Source: Eublepharis macularius (taxonomy: Eukaryota > Chordata > Lepidosauria > Squamata > Eublepharidae). Taken from it: a stretch of 64,000 nucleotides of DNA. A model generated the notes under the pieces. The model did no database searches and was not told the DNA's origin. It worked only from the letters and a program-made list of their open reading frames with translations. Where the stretch lies: assembly GCF_028583425.1 (NCBI RefSeq), contig NC_072799.1, positions 93,110,217-93,174,216 of the forward strand, in the 5' to 3' direction. The number at the start of each line of letters is the position of its first letter. Positions within the stretch are counted from its first letter, which is position 1. A program made the translations under genes and the position numbers. Below, piece after piece: positions 26,880-38,815 of the stretch.

Positions 26880-28900
26880 TTTGCCATCATCCCGGCTAAG
26901 CCAGAAAGGATTTCACACTTTTTTGATCCACACCAACTCTAGGAACCTTCAGCCCCTTGCCCAGTGCCTCCCCACTCCTTCCTCTCTGCTCCAGGTTGTC
27001 CACTCTTTCAATGCAGAATATTTCTGCTTCTCTTACCATTTGTTGCCCTGTTTATCCCACTTCTTTGCCTTACACACCCCTCAGTTCTTTCGTTTCCCCC
27101 CGTTCCTGTAGTGGGGATGGTTGACGTCCTTCGCAACTGCCAATTCCAGCTTCTGTCTGTATTCCCTTCCCACTACTGACTAACCCGTTGGCTTCCTCCA
27201 CCCTCTTCACATGTTCCTTTGATCCTGCTCTTCATCCTGTTCTCTTTGCCATTCTCTCCATCATAGATAATTCGTTGCTCTCCTCTGGCTCCTTCTACAC
27301 TCCGACTCACTCCTGTTCCTTGCTCTAGAAAGCCACCCTCGATTCTCACTTCCTCTCCATCTGTTGTTGAATTTCCTTTTTTACTCCGTGCCTCCAAACT
27401 CTTAGAATGTGCTACTTAACTGCACATATTTCAACTCTTCTCTGACTCTTCTCTTGAATGTTTATAATCTGGCTTTCACCTTCTGCACTCCGTCGACGCA
27501 GCTTTTGCCGCCTCACTTCCAACTTCAAAGGTTTCTATTCTGTTTTCATCTTTCTGTCTCTTTCAGCTGAATTTTGACACAGTTGACCACTCCTGTACTA
27601 TACTTCATACATTTCTGCGGCCATAGACTTTCTCTGTGATGGCCCCTATATTGTGGAATGGCCTCCTGGTGGGAGTCAGATGGCTTTTAGAAGAGGCGCA
27701 AGACAGCTTTGTGGGTAGGCTTTCGGTGCAGGTAATGTGTGATTCTTTGGGGCTTTATTCTGTTTAATGATTTCACAAGGGGGAAGCTCTTTGTGTGCTT
27801 TCCCCTTCTCCACTGGGGTCCTCCAGAGATTTGTCCTTTTCCTTCCTTAATTCTCTCCTTACACAGTGTCCTTAAGTGACCTTATCAAATCCAGTGGCTT
27901 TTAGTTTCACCTGTATGCTGACAATACTTAACTCCCCCTCCATCCGATCCCACATCTCCAATGGCCTGTCTAATATTTCCACTTGTATATCTCAATATAT
28001 GTGACTGAACTTCTCGTCTCTCTCTGTAAGCCACCCTTTATAAAAGGCTGGAAACCTTGGCTTTAGCTTTGTTCTCTCTTGTTTCACGTATTCACCAAGT
28101 CATGTCATTTCTCCCTTGACAAAACTGCGAAAATACGGCCCTTCCTTTTTTGCCTCCTTGGCAAAGGTCTTGCCTTGACAACTGCAACCTTCTTTCTGGC
28201 TCCTGGCTGCTTAACCTCAGGACTCTCACGTTTCTTGATCAGAACCAGGGCTTTTTTTCAGGGGGAACGCGGGGGAACGGAGTTCCGGAACCTCTTGAAA
28301 ATGGTCACATGGCTGGTGGCCCCGCCCCCTGATCTCCAGACAGAGGGGTGTTGAGATTGCCCTCTGCGCTGCCGAGTGGTGCGGAGGGCAATCTCAACTC
28401 CCCTCTGTCTGGAGATCAGAGGGCAAGGCCACCAGCCATGTGACCATTTTCTCCGAGGGCAACCCACTGAGTTCCACCCCCTCTTTTCCCAGAAAAAAAG
28501 CCCTGATCAGAACCGTTCAGCCCTCTCATGTGCTGGCCACGCAGTACCACCTCTTCCCGGCTTCTTCGACTACTCTTGGATTCTGCACAGATGCCTCAGC
28601 CTCGCCTTCAAAGTATTACATCACGTTGCTCTCCTCTTTGCTTCTGTATTCCAGTACAATTCTTTATGTAATAGACATTCCTCCTGCTCAGGAGCCCTCA
28701 GCCATCTGGAGGTTTTCTTGTTCTTTGCTTCTGTGTTTTTCCTGGAAATGCCTCCCTACAAAATGCTGCTTCTCACTTCCGTTATTCCACCTCAAAATCC
28801 ATGTTTCTGATTCTCAGTTGGGATCTGTTCTACCTTGCCAATTCATCAACAGTTCGGTGTGTCTACATCATCTCTGAGCAGATTGATTACTTTTTTTGAC
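26880..28900 (+). mobile_element. Strongly decayed L2-like non-LTR element
   Basis: Scattered reverse-transcriptase traces occur on the plus strand: AEFDTVDH near 27570, GVLQ near 27820, LYADDTQ-like sequence (read through a stop) near 27915, and LHRCLSLAFKVLHHV near 28585. These follow the order of an L2/Rex-type ORF2. There are many stops and frameshifts. A hAT MITE (28246-28505) sits inside it. Boundaries are approximate. Confidence 0.5.
28246..28505. mobile_element. hAT-type MITE, 260 bp
   Basis: A perfect 8-bp duplication, ATCAGAAC (28238-28245 and 28506-28513), flanks ends CAGGGCTTTTTTTC and GAAAAAAAGCCCTG. The interior is a large imperfect foldback (CTCCAGACAGAGGGG, GCGGAGGGCAATCTCAAC). 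The same family, with the same length, is at 33739-33998, and a shortened member is at 51304-51419. Confidence 0.9.
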
Positions 28901-30587
28901 CTGGATTGTGATTTGATCTGTCTTCTGTAGTGCAGTGTATGTACCTTGTCTTGGGAAATGGACCTTCTGACCATTATTTGTAATAATAACTCTCCCCTTC
29001 CAAAGAATTTCTGCTGTTTGGCGCTCTGGGAATAAATCTTTAACATCTGGTGAAATGGGTCTGGTTTGTGAGAGCTATGCCGCAGTAAATTTGTTACTCT
29101 TTAACGCGCCACAAAACAAATCACTTGTCTCCATCCAGATTTTATAGTTCTTTAGTGCAAAAGCCGTGAGGGTATGGATACTTGTCCAAGAAATACATAA
29201 ATTTCAAAATGGGAAATTTGTTTTTAAATTATAGAAAGTGACCTCTTTTCATAGTGACATAAACCACAATTTAACTAGTGATGATACCAATTGATTCACT
29301 TTGCTCTCCCCCATCCCTAACAACCTAGCTGGGTGGGTTTAAGTACGGAAATGCTGTTGGAGATTGGAATCCCATTGGAAGAAGTAGATGACATCCATAT
29401 TTGGATATGGATATGGAACTTGCTTACGCTCATAGTTTCTAAAAGCAACAACATATGAGACACTGTGTAGAGTTTCCATGTGTATCCAAGAAGGAAAGTT
29501 GAGAGCTCTATGGAAATGCAGGGATCGGTTTCACCCAACCTTGAATATTAAGATCCTTATTTAAACTGAAATCACCTACTACTCGTTTTATGTTTAAATA
29601 CTGTTCTTTAAGGTGGTAGTACTAGAGCTGGAAGAGATACTATTAAATTTTCTTTTAGTTTTCCAGTTCATTTGCATTTTAAAAGTGACAGCCAAGGTTG
29701 GAAAAATATTTCAGATTCATGAATGTCAAATTGTTAAGCACAAGACTGATCATTCGAGCTGACAGATGAGTTTCAAATTCACTTAATTTAATGAGTTCAT
29801 TTGTGTAATCAGCTAGACTTTTTCTACAAAAGGGCACGTGGCTGTGATTGTCATATAATATACCTCAAGGCAAAATAGGGGACCCCAACCCAGAACGCTG
29901 CCTGGTTAGGAGATCATGGGAGAACCTCATGTCAGCAGCTCTTAGCTCCTTGGAAGAAAGCAGTAAGAAAGTAGTATATAAGTTTACCAGGTAAACACCC
30001 TGGATATTTTTTCTTTTGCCTTCCTTTTTTGTGTGTGTATCCCTTTGTGAAGGTTCATCTTTGACCATCTTCTTGTAAATGGAAGAGGCTGCTACAGCCT
30101 TACCAGTCTTAACAGGGTTTTGCTGGCCAAGAATGTGACCGGAAACACAAGCTCACGGAGAGAAGTTCGCTTATGAAACTTCCCCCTGCCATTGTGGTCT
30201 TTCACATTCAGAAAGCTCTAGCAGATTTCTAATCCAGTTTGCAGTTCGTTGAAGGATTCTCACTACTGTTATGCTTCCCATAATATTGAAAAGCAGCATT
30301 AATCCTGGGTTAGGAATTGGGGGATTTGGGGGTTGTGAAGAGCAGTGGAAGAAAGGATGTAGGAAACTGACACCCACCAAGATTATTGCTGTGGGGAAGC
30401 TTGTTAGCAGGCATGCTTTGTTTGTATTTAACAGGTGGAAATTGCTTCTCAAGCAAGGTAAGCGTATCCTTTTAACCTAAGAGCCCTTTTTGTCTAGGGC
30501 ACCATATTGCTTATTTTAAACTTTCCACTGGATTGTTTCAAAAAGCATGCATATGCTTCACATTTTTAAGGAGAGTATACTCAGGCT
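28901..30587. other. Intron, no gene or repeat recognised
   Basis: About 1.7 kb of AT-rich, apparently unique sequence. Confidence 0.35.
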
Positions 30588-30592
30588 CACTG

Positions 30593-31546
30593 TGTCGGGG
30601 TCTGAGGCACAGCCCCCGGCCTCGCCGGGAGGAAGCAATGGGAGGCAGCTGGGAGACAGCTGTCCTGCTCCCCCAGCCAGCAACCAGGGCCAGAACCTGC
30701 CTACACCAGGGGAAAGGGGCAAAGGTCCAAAGCCTCAGAGGGCTAGAAGGGGCAGGGAGAGGCCAGTTAGTCCCACCCTCCAGGCGGAGGATAGGGGGCT
30801 AAGCAGAGCAGAGGGAGAAGGCAAAGGCAGGGGGAATAGGGACCCAGCAGCTGCCCAAACAGAGCCCTTACCAGCCAAGGAGGAGAAGCAGCCACAACAG
30901 CTCAGAGCCACGCCCCAGCCTACACCTCAGCTAGAAGACAGTAACCTGGCTCAGGAGATGCGAAGAGCAAAGCCCCTCCAGGTGGAGCTGCTGGAGGCAT
31001 TTGGCTGGAGAAGCTGGGCAGCCAGCCAAGGGGCCACAGCTGGGCCTGCCTTCAGCAACCAGCTCAGCCAGAGAGGCCTGGCAACCAGCCAACAAGACAC
31101 AGCTGTTGCTGACGTATGCAGCCAAACCAGCTACCCCAGCTGCAACGGCTTGAGGCAACCCAGAACAGTGCTGGGAGGCCAGGGAGGGGGCGTGGCCTGG
31201 CAGGTGGAGCCTGCAAGGAGGGTGGGGCGGGGAGAGAAAACCCTATAAAGGATGGCTTGGAAGAGCACTGGGGTGGTGGGTGTGAGTAAGGAGTAATGGA
31301 GTGGAGCTGGAGCGGAACAGAGCGAGAACGAAGGCAAGGAGGAGAGTGGATGGAGGAGGAGATGGCAGAGATCATCAGTGGCGCTAGTTGAGCAGACCAG
31401 TGAGTGGATTGAAAGGGAGTCTGGGTGATGTATACCACCCCTCCTTCCACAGAGCAGGGTCCTGCAGCATCCCTCTGGCACCCCTTTGACATCAGGAGCA
31501 GACCACCCGGCACCCCGCCCAGCGGCGGCTGCCACAAGCCCTGACA
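30593..31546 (+). mobile_element. Solo LTR, GC-rich, with TATA box
   Basis: It starts TGTCGGGGTC and ends GCCCTGACA, and is flanked by the perfect 5-bp duplication CACTG (30588-30592 and 31547-31551). A TATA box (CCCTATAAAGG, TATAAA at 31244-31249) lies in the second half. Length 954 bp. The 233-codon frame at 30547-31248 crosses the left boundary and is not a gene. Orientation is the same as KCTD8. A Ty3/gypsy origin is likely from the 5-bp duplication and TGTC...GACA ends, but this is inference. Confidence 0.85.
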
Positions 31547-31754
31547 CACTGTATAAACCTGTAGTGCACACACAGGAAAATACCACATTTATGCTCTGTA
31601 GAGAAACTCTGGGTACCTTTCCCGTAAAAATGTAAAGCATATACATGTCAACCACAAATGCGTATTTTTGGCCTAGGAGCTCAAAAACACTTTCCCCATC
31701 AAGGTAGCTTTCAAGACTGTGCCAGTTTTGCTACAGGTGTGTGTGTTTACATGT

Positions 31755-32035
31755 ATTAAGTGCTATCAAGTCACTTCCAACTTATGACGACCCTATGAAT
31801 TAATGACCTCCAAAACATCCTATCATTGTTGGCCTTGCTCATGTCTTGCAAACAGAAGTCCATGGCTTCCTTTATTGAGTCGAGTAATCTCATGTTGGAT
31901 CTTCCTCTTCTCCCACTTCCTTCAATTTATCATAACATTATTGTGTCTTTCCCAGCGAGTCTTGCCTTCTCATGATGTGTCCAAAGTATGAAAGTCTCAA
32001 TTTTGTCCTTTTGGCTTGTAGGGAGAATTCAGGTT
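31755..32035 (-). mobile_element. RTE-like LINE 3' fragment
   Basis: Read on the minus strand it resembles the C-terminal end of an RTE-type ORF2 (HHEKTR, GRPNMRLL-like words with frameshifts), then TTATGACGAC-type 3' sequence in reverse. A Penelope-like mini-copy is inserted at its 5' side (32048-32153). The clade assignment is tentative. Confidence 0.5.
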
Positions 32036-32047
32036 TCATTTGATCTA

Positions 32048-32153
32048 TGCATCTAATGAAGAGAGCTGTGGCTCTTGATTGGTTAGTCTTAGAGGTGCTG
32101 CTGGACTCTTCACTATTTTGCTACTACAGACTAACGCGGCTAACTCTTCTGGA
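32048..32153 (+). mobile_element. Penelope-like mini-copy, family A, 106 bp
   Basis: A perfect 12-bp target duplication, TCATTTGATCTA (32036-32047 and 32154-32165), flanks a short copy running from TGCATCTAATGAAGAG to GCTAACTCTTCTGGA. The hammerhead-like core is broken: most of the segment after GGCTCTTGA is missing. Confidence 0.8.
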
Positions 32154-32165
32154 TCATTTGATCTA

Positions 32166-32890
32166 GAACTCATTTGTGTTTTTGCTTATCTATGTTACCC
32201 ATAAAACTCTTTTTCAACTCCATGTAAAATTACATTATGTGCCTTCAAACATGCTCTCTCTGCAGTGCTGCATATTAGCAAGTTGCAAAATCAAATATTA
32301 CTAACATGCCTGGTACTGTGTTTACAAAATCAACAATTCAATTTTTACAATTGAAAAGGAGGGAGAGTAACTTTGCATACTTTGTAGTGGCCGTGGACTC
32401 TGACTGAAGGGTCAGCTTCTTGGAGAATGGGTATAATTTACATTTTGAGCTTCTCTTAATCTCTTTGCATTTCGTAGTATACACTTATTATTGTGGAAGC
32501 AATCCTGTATTCTACATGCATATTAGTATGCTTTCTCCTTCAAGGGGCCTAATTAATAGATTTTACTTTTAACATCTGAGAAAATTGTCCTTTCCCAGTT
32601 TGACCTATGATGCTTTGAAGCACTCTTTAATAACTACATAAAAAGATCCTTTAAACATTTTCTGGGTTCTTTTAAAATCCTTTTTTTTAAAAAAAAAATC
32701 ATGTTTTGTTTTCCACTTGGAAATCAAAATTCTCTAGATAGCTGGATATAGAAATTGTGACAACTGAGTGAAAATCGTTTCTTTTATCTGGAACTCTTTA
32801 TACGGTACAATTTTATCTAAGCCTTCCTCCAGCAAGTTCAGGGCAGCATACATAGTTCTTCTTCTTCATTTGACATGATACTAGACTTGT
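32166..32890. other. Intron, nothing recognised
   Basis: AT-rich sequence with a T-run and A-run near 32680-32698; no gene or repeat boundary. Confidence 0.3.
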
Positions 32891-32894
32891 GATG

Positions 32895-33010
32895 TAGACT
32901 AGGCTGAGAGAATGTGTGACATGCCCAGGGTTATCCGGAGAACATAATGGCTGATTTTAACTCGGGTCCCCCAAGTTCTAATCTGAATCTCTAACCATTG
33001 ATCCCCACCA
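32895..33010 (-). mobile_element. tRNA-derived SINE fragment
   Basis: On the minus strand, CAATGGTTAGAGATTCAG (box A-like) is followed by GACCCGAGTTAAAATCAGC (box B-like) and the CATGTCACACATTCTCTCAG body. Decayed. Confidence 0.55.
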
Positions 33011-33730
33011 TGGTACTCACCCGTGTATTTCCTGACACCCATTCGTTTATTCAGAAAGCGTCGCTCCCCCAAAGCAAATAGCTTGTATTAGCTTTACTCT
33101 ACCTCACTGGGGCAGGAGGAATTCAGAAGAACCCAGGAATCATTGCCTACGTGTCTGCTTGGATTGCCTCTTCCGAAACAGCGGCCTCTGTCAAAGGAGG
33201 ATGCTTTACTTGTACCCTTGTTACTTTTTGTGATTTGCTCCTATGGCAACCACTTGGTCATTGACCTAGCTTCCATGGCAGCCATTTTGTGTTGGCACAC
33301 ACCTCGCCTACTTAAACAATTCTATAAGTGCCAATGCCTCAACTGAGACTGCAAACCCCTGCTCTAATAAGTACACTGATCCAGCTTTCTTTAGGAACTT
33401 GAATACATTTATTTCCTTAATATGCAACTGTAGAAGAGTCCTAGGATGCTTATCCTGAAAACATGGGGTAGAGCAAACTTATTATTATTATTAATTTATA
33501 ATCTGCCATTCTCACGGAGATCCAAGGCGGATTACACAGTGCAAGTGAAAATACAATACAATCAACAGTTAGGACATTCACTGAGCTGTTGATTTTGCCC
33601 AACTGCAGGGCTTTACATAGAGGTTAAATAACATCAGAGATAAGATTGCACCCCACAAGAGAATTTACACACTGTAGGTAGCTGGTCTCAAGTTAGCAAC
33701 CTTTTCAGTCCAAGGCACTTAACAATAATA
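33011..33730. other. Intron, with an old dispersed repeat at 33480-33720
   Basis: The segment from ATTATTATTATTAATTTATAATC to about 33720 looks like a reverse-oriented repeat tail (CCAAGGCGGATTACACAGTGC), but I cannot name the family. The rest is unremarkable. Confidence 0.35.
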
Positions 33731-33738
33731 ATAATAAC

Positions 33739-33998
33739 CAGGGCTTTTTTTCAGCTGGAACGCAGTGGAACAGAGTTCCAGAACCTCTTGAAAATGGTCA
33801 CATGGCTGGTGGCCCCGCCCCCTGATCTCTAGACAGAGGGGAGTTTAGATTGCCCTCCACGCCGATGAGCAGCGCGGAGGGCAATCTAAACTCCCCCTCT
33901 GTCTGGAGATCGGGGGCGGGGCCACCAGCCATGTGACCATTTTTTCCAAGGGCAACCCACTGAGTTCCACCACCTCTTTTCCCAGAAAAAAAGCCCTG
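33739..33998. mobile_element. hAT-type MITE, 260 bp
   Basis: A perfect 8-bp duplication, ATAATAAC (33731-33738 and 33999-34006), flanks ends CAGGGCTTTTTTTC and GAAAAAAAGCCCTG. Much of the interior is a foldback (CAGAGGGGAGTTTAGATTGC and its complement). It sits in the AAT-rich tail of a minus-strand SINE. Confidence 0.92.
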
Positions 33999-35300
33999 AT
34001 AATAACATTTGATTTATATACTGCCCTTCAGGACAAAATGCCCACTCAGAATGGTTTACAAAGTATGTTATTATTATCCCTACAACAAACACCCTGTGAG
34101 GTGGGTGGTGCTGAGAGAGCTCCAGAGAACTGTGACTAGCCTAAGGCCACCCAGCTGGCTTCAAGTGGAGGAGTGGGGAATCAAACCCGGCTCTCCAGGG
34201 TCGAATCCACATTCACCCATTACCCGCATGTTTATCGGATATCTTCCGTTTGCCTCCAATCCGCGATTTTTTCCTCTTCGTTCACATTCCTGCTTCCAAT
34301 CCGTCTTTCTCACGCGTCCCTCTGGTCACACGGCCGCTCGAAAACCGCTTTTTGGGGTGGGACCTTTTTTTCCCGCCCATTTTTTAAATTTTTTTTGAGC
34401 GCACTTTTCCGTTATTTCCATCTTGCCTTATAAAGAAACATCTTTGAAGATAATGATGCCTCTCTTTCCCCCACTGACAGCACTGATGGCTCTCTCCCGT
34501 TTCTTTTTTGGAAATTCGGAAGCATGTGGGAAGCTTTCGTGGGCATTTCCTATGCAGGACAGTTCAGTGCTTGAATTTTACTGAAGTTTCACTACCTTGG
34601 AGTGTCATTATGTTCCCAATAGCCAGTGTGCCCGCATGTCTCGCGCCCCATTTTCCTTGTGTGAGGTTATAGAACATCATCCCTGACAGTTTTCGAGGAA
34701 AAGTAAAATGTCATTGGGGATCGATTATAACTTGGGGGAAACATGGAGGAGTGATGGAGGTCCTGCTCTGTTTTCTTTATTTCGAATGATTGATTCACCA
34801 TAATTTCGATATTACAGTAATGCAAAATTAAAAAAATAAAAAACGGTTAAAAAGGAAGTTTCGTGAGTCCGTTCTGAGGATGGATTCACCCCAAAATGAT
34901 TTTTCAAACTACCAGATTTGATTCAGAAACAGCATAATCAATAAATTCAATGTTATGAAGTCAAAAACAGTCTTTTGCAGACTACGGAGCACTTGCAAGT
35001 TGAATCAGCCAATAGGAACTCTCAGAACGGCCGGAGAGACAGGAAGGGGGGTGGTTTTTAAAAAAACCACGTAAATTGTGCATTGGCCCGTTCACGGCCA
35101 CCGTGAAACTCCCGTTGAAAACCTGTGACCACATATTCTGGAGAAATGCGAATGAAATGCGTCTGTTTAATGAGGTAATGTGACCGGCACTTGGGATTGC
35201 GTGGGGAATGTGGGGAACATGCGACTTAGAATGAGTAATGTGGATTCGACCCAGGTTAAAGTCCCGCACTCTTAACCACTACACCAACCTGGCTCCACTG
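33999..35300 (-). mobile_element. tRNA-derived SINE split by a MITE
   Basis: The SINE body is at 33999-34198 (minus strand, with GTTTGATTCCCCACTCC as box B region and CACAGGGTGTTTGTTGTAGG). Its head is at about 35252-35300 (GTAGTGGTTAAGAGTGCGGG on the minus strand). The two parts are separated by the element 34199-35251. Other copies of this SINE are at 52290-52515 and 63815-64000. Confidence 0.8.
34199..35251. mobile_element. Harbinger-type MITE inside a SINE
   Basis: Terminal inverted repeats start GGTCGAATCCACATT (34199 onward, and in reverse complement up to 35251). The flanking triplet CAG at 34196-34198 and 35252-35254 fits the 3-bp CWG target duplication of some Harbinger elements. 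About 1.05 kb with no transposase. The SINE reads through cleanly once it is removed. The superfamily is inferred from the ends. Confidence 0.7.
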
Positions 35301-35850
35301 ATACCTACTCCTGCCTCTAAATGCTTTGGCAGGGTGGCATGGTCTAGTGTGTGGAAGGCTGCAGATAGATCCAGGAGGAGCAACAATGAAGTTTGGCCTT
35401 TGTCTGCATTCAGGCGGAGGAGATCCACTAGAGCCACCAGAGCTGTCTCTGTCCCATAACCTGGCCTAAAACCAGACTGAAAAGGATCTAAAGCTCCAGA
35501 GTTGTCCAGGAAGGCCTGGAGTTGGTCAGCTACTGCTCTCTCAATGACTTTGGTCAGAAAGGCTAGATTAGAGACTGGGTGATGATTGGTTATATAATTT
35601 TTGTCTAAGGATCGTTTTTTTAAGTAGCAAGTGGCTGACTGTCTCTTTGAGAGGTCGAGGGAAGATGCCTTGAGTTAGTGACTGATAGACATCAAGAATT
35701 CCTTTATGTGGTCTTTACAAGATTCTAGTAGCCAGGATGGGCAAAGATCCGGAGTCCTAGTAGTGGCCTTCACAGATGCTAAAATTCTGTCAATATCCGT
35801 CACTGTGACTGGGTCAAAATGATTCAGAAACAGACTAGAAGGGGTGTTAA
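35301..35850 (-). mobile_element. LINE L2, reverse transcriptase fragment
   Basis: On the minus strand it encodes the L2 RT words VIERAVADQLQAFLDNSG, FQSGFRPGYGTETALVALVD and LLLLDLSAAFHT, with frameshifts between some of them. The catalytic YADD block is not present. Dead fragment. Confidence 0.8.
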
Positions 35851-36211
35851 GCATTACTTGTCCTTAACACTAACTAGGAAGTTGAGTAATTTTAAATGAT
35901 TTACTTGCAATGCTAAGTAGAGTGATATCCTTTTGACTTCAGAGGTCTTAGAAGGGTGTACTTCTTTAGGATTGCATGGTTGGTAAAGAATCTATAAAAC
36001 CAAACTGAGTAGAACTATCTTAATCTTAAAAAAAATATAATACAATTCTACATAAGGCTGTTATGCTCTCGTTTGAGGAACTGCTTTCCTGAGGAAAATA
36101 TTTACAGGCTAGAAAAAGTTGATGCCAGGAATGCAATTCAATTACTGCTAAATTATTTTAAAGAACATTTATTTGTAAAGAGCTGCTGACAAAACCTTAT
36201 TAACTGTGATA

Positions 36212-36508
36212 GGTAAAGGTAGTCCCCTGTGCAAGCACTGAGTCATTACTGACCCATGGGGGGACGTCACATCACAACGTTTCCTTGGCAGACTTTTTGT
36301 TATGGGGTGGTTTGCCATTGCCTTCCCCAGTCATCTACACTTTACCCCCAGGAAACTGGGTACTCATTTTACCAACCTTGGAAGGATGGAAGGCTGAGTC
36401 AACCTTGAGCCGGTTACCTGAACTTGGCTTCCGCCAGGATCGAACTCTGGTCGTGAGCAGAGCTTGGGCTGCAGTACTGCAGCTTACCACTCTGTGCCAT
36501 GGGGCTCT
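36212..36508 (-). mobile_element. tRNA-derived SINE, near full length
   Basis: A perfect 15-bp target duplication, TTATTAACTGTGATA (36197-36211 and 36509-36523), bounds the copy. On the minus strand it starts at a tRNA-like head (GGCACAGAGTGGTAAGCTGC, box B GAGTTCGATCC) and ends at GTGCTTGCACAGGGGAC. The related plus-strand copy at 47690-47960 lacks most of the head. Confidence 0.9.
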
Positions 36509-36523
36509 TTATTAACTGTGATA

Positions 36524-37980
36524 ATCTCAGAGATATTTGGAATTTTTCACAGTATTTCAAAAAATGTTATTTATTGGGAAACATTGCTCTATACAGAACT
36601 ACAGCTGTATCAAAGGTTTTGGAGAAGCATGTACTCCCAAAATATAAGGGGTCTTTTTTCTGTTGACAAAGAGAGTTACCAGTTAGTGACTAGAACAGAA
36701 ACAAAACTTGGGTGTGCATTTTTCCCTCTGAATGAACAAAGGAATGCTAGTTCTTGCCTAACTGTGGAAAGACGCATCTGTGACCTTGCTTTGTTCTTCT
36801 CTGCCTCCCCACAGGAATATTCAAAAATTAAAGGTTTTTGATCACACAAATTTTTAAAATGTGAGCTTTGCCCAGGTGAAGAGGAATCACGCATTTCCTC
36901 TTTCCTGATCATGTTCATTAATGCCTTCATCCCCCCCCTACCCCCAAGTATTTTTACTAAGGATACTCCAAGAAGAAATCAACGCGATGCTTTTGGCTTG
37001 AGACTTGTCCATTTTAGCTCCTCTGAAAGTTGCCTGTTTGGTATGCTGAGCAGAGGCTTTAGGGTCATAGTGTAGCATAGGGGGGCAGGAAAGGTGCATT
37101 ATTCACTGAAATACTAAGCACTGCCCAATATATTCCAGTGGTGCCCTCATGACTGGACAGCTAATTGCTATGCCTTGCTAGGTGGGGAAATAACTGTTTT
37201 CCCCCCACAGAGAGTATTGCTGTGAAACTGCCATGATCCATCAGCAAAAACTCTTCTAGATTCTTCTTTACAAACAGATGAGCGACGACTGAGTATTTGT
37301 TGTTATTAATATGCTGACAGTTCCCAAAGACTTTGTTAATCACAACCCGTCACAGACTAGCATTGTCATAACAAATGAAGTTGAAGATTGCTCTCTCTCA
37401 GCATTATGTTTCAATTCCATTTCCAACAAATACATTATTTTTAAAAAATACTTCTTTGAGTTCATCACATTCACAGAGATTTGCAACATTGGGCACACGC
37501 TCCACTTGCATGCTAATTTATACTTCTTACTATCTGGCATTTTCTCATGGTCTTATCTGTAAACATTTCAAAGCTTTTTTGTAAATCTGTAGTTCCTGCC
37601 GCTGCATACACCAGAGTCATTTCAGTCGCTATTAACTGCTGTTCCAAAGTGTTAAAGGTGTCTGTGAATAGCCTTCTACAGTTTGAGATTTATCTAACAG
37701 ATCAGCTAATCACACCAAAAGCACTTTTCTTTATCTCACGGCATCCAACCCCCACTGCAGTAGGTTGCTAATCCATCCACTGGTTATTCACCTTCTGGGA
37801 AATCTCAGCACTAAAATATCCACTGCTGACCAAAGGGATCAAATCCTGGCTCAGACAGTTAGCCAAATTTGGGTATTGCTAGCAAGTTATGCATTTTTCA
37901 TTAATTGATTCAAGTCAATATACACAGAGCCAGGATCGGATGAATATACTGTAAAATAATGATACATTTTACAGTTTTTT
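36524..37980. other. Intron, no gene or repeat recognised
   Basis: About 1.45 kb, AT-rich and apparently unique. Open frames up to 125 codons show no domain. Confidence 0.35.
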
Positions 37981-37984
37981 AAAT

Positions 37985-38815
37985 CATTTTTAACTTTTAA
38001 AGTTATCCATGCAACTTTAAAAGTTATCCATGCAACAGTCACCTCCAGATTGGATTATGGTAACTTGCTCTACACAGGGCTTCTTGGGTTTGATCCGGAA
38101 ATTGCAGCAGGTCCAAAATGCTGTTGCTTGTGTCCTGACAGGAATTTCATTCAGGGCATATGTGACCCCTACTGTGCAGCAGCTACATTGGCTCCCCGTG
38201 GAGTTCCGGATCAGGTTCAAGGTTTTGGTCTTGACCTATAAAGCTCTAAACAAACTGGGACCAGCATACCTGAGGGACCGCCTCTCCCCATATGTACCCC
38301 GGAGAGCCCTTAGATCGGCAGGTAAACACCTACTGGTGGTCCCTGGTCCCAGGGAGGTTCGGCTGGCCTCAACTAGGGCCAGGGCATTTTCTGTCCTGGC
38401 CCTGACCTGGTGGAACTCTCTTGTCGGAAGACAGTCAGGCCCACCAAGATCTTAATCTTTTCGTCGGGCCTGTAAGACAGAGATGTTCCACCAGGCATAT
38501 TGTCGAGGCCAGCACTTGGATCCATTCTAAGTAGCCTCCCTGCCGGTCTCCTGTCAGTGGGGGGGGGGGGAGCATATGGTCCATCTGCCCCTATGTGCTG
38601 GGAGTTAGAGTTTACCAACCCGCACATCCGCCCTCTTTCCCCCCTATGTATGGTGTGCAGGGAAGGGGAATGGCGCCCCATCTGGATAGTGATATGCATG
38701 CTGCTATATAAGATTGATTTTATTGTTTTACTGTTTTATCTGTTTAACTCTGTAATCTATCTGTTGCTGTAACCTGCCCTGAGCCAGTTTGCAGGGCGGG
38801 CAGGCTGTAAATGTA
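37985..38815 (+). mobile_element. LINE L2, 3' end of ORF2 and tail
   Basis: 38030-38455 encodes the L2 C-terminal words LQQVQNAVACVLTG, LHWLPVEFRIRFKVLVLTYK and LGPAYLRDRLSPYVPRRALR. The tail (GCCCTGAGCCAGTTTGCAGG) ends at about 38815. A 20-bp direct repeat, AACTTTTAAAGTTATCCATG, occurs twice at the 5' junction (near 37990 and 38012). 5'-truncated, no catalytic RT domain. Confidence 0.85.

Noticed and set aside
30547..31248. 233-codon plus-strand frame
   Set aside because: It starts outside and runs into a solo LTR with clear TG...CA ends and a CACTG duplication; the product has no recognisable domain.
36464..36841. 125-codon plus-strand frame as a possible exon
   Set aside because: It begins inside a SINE and runs into AT-rich intron; no domain, no similarity to KCTD8 C-terminal sequence, no convincing splice-site context.
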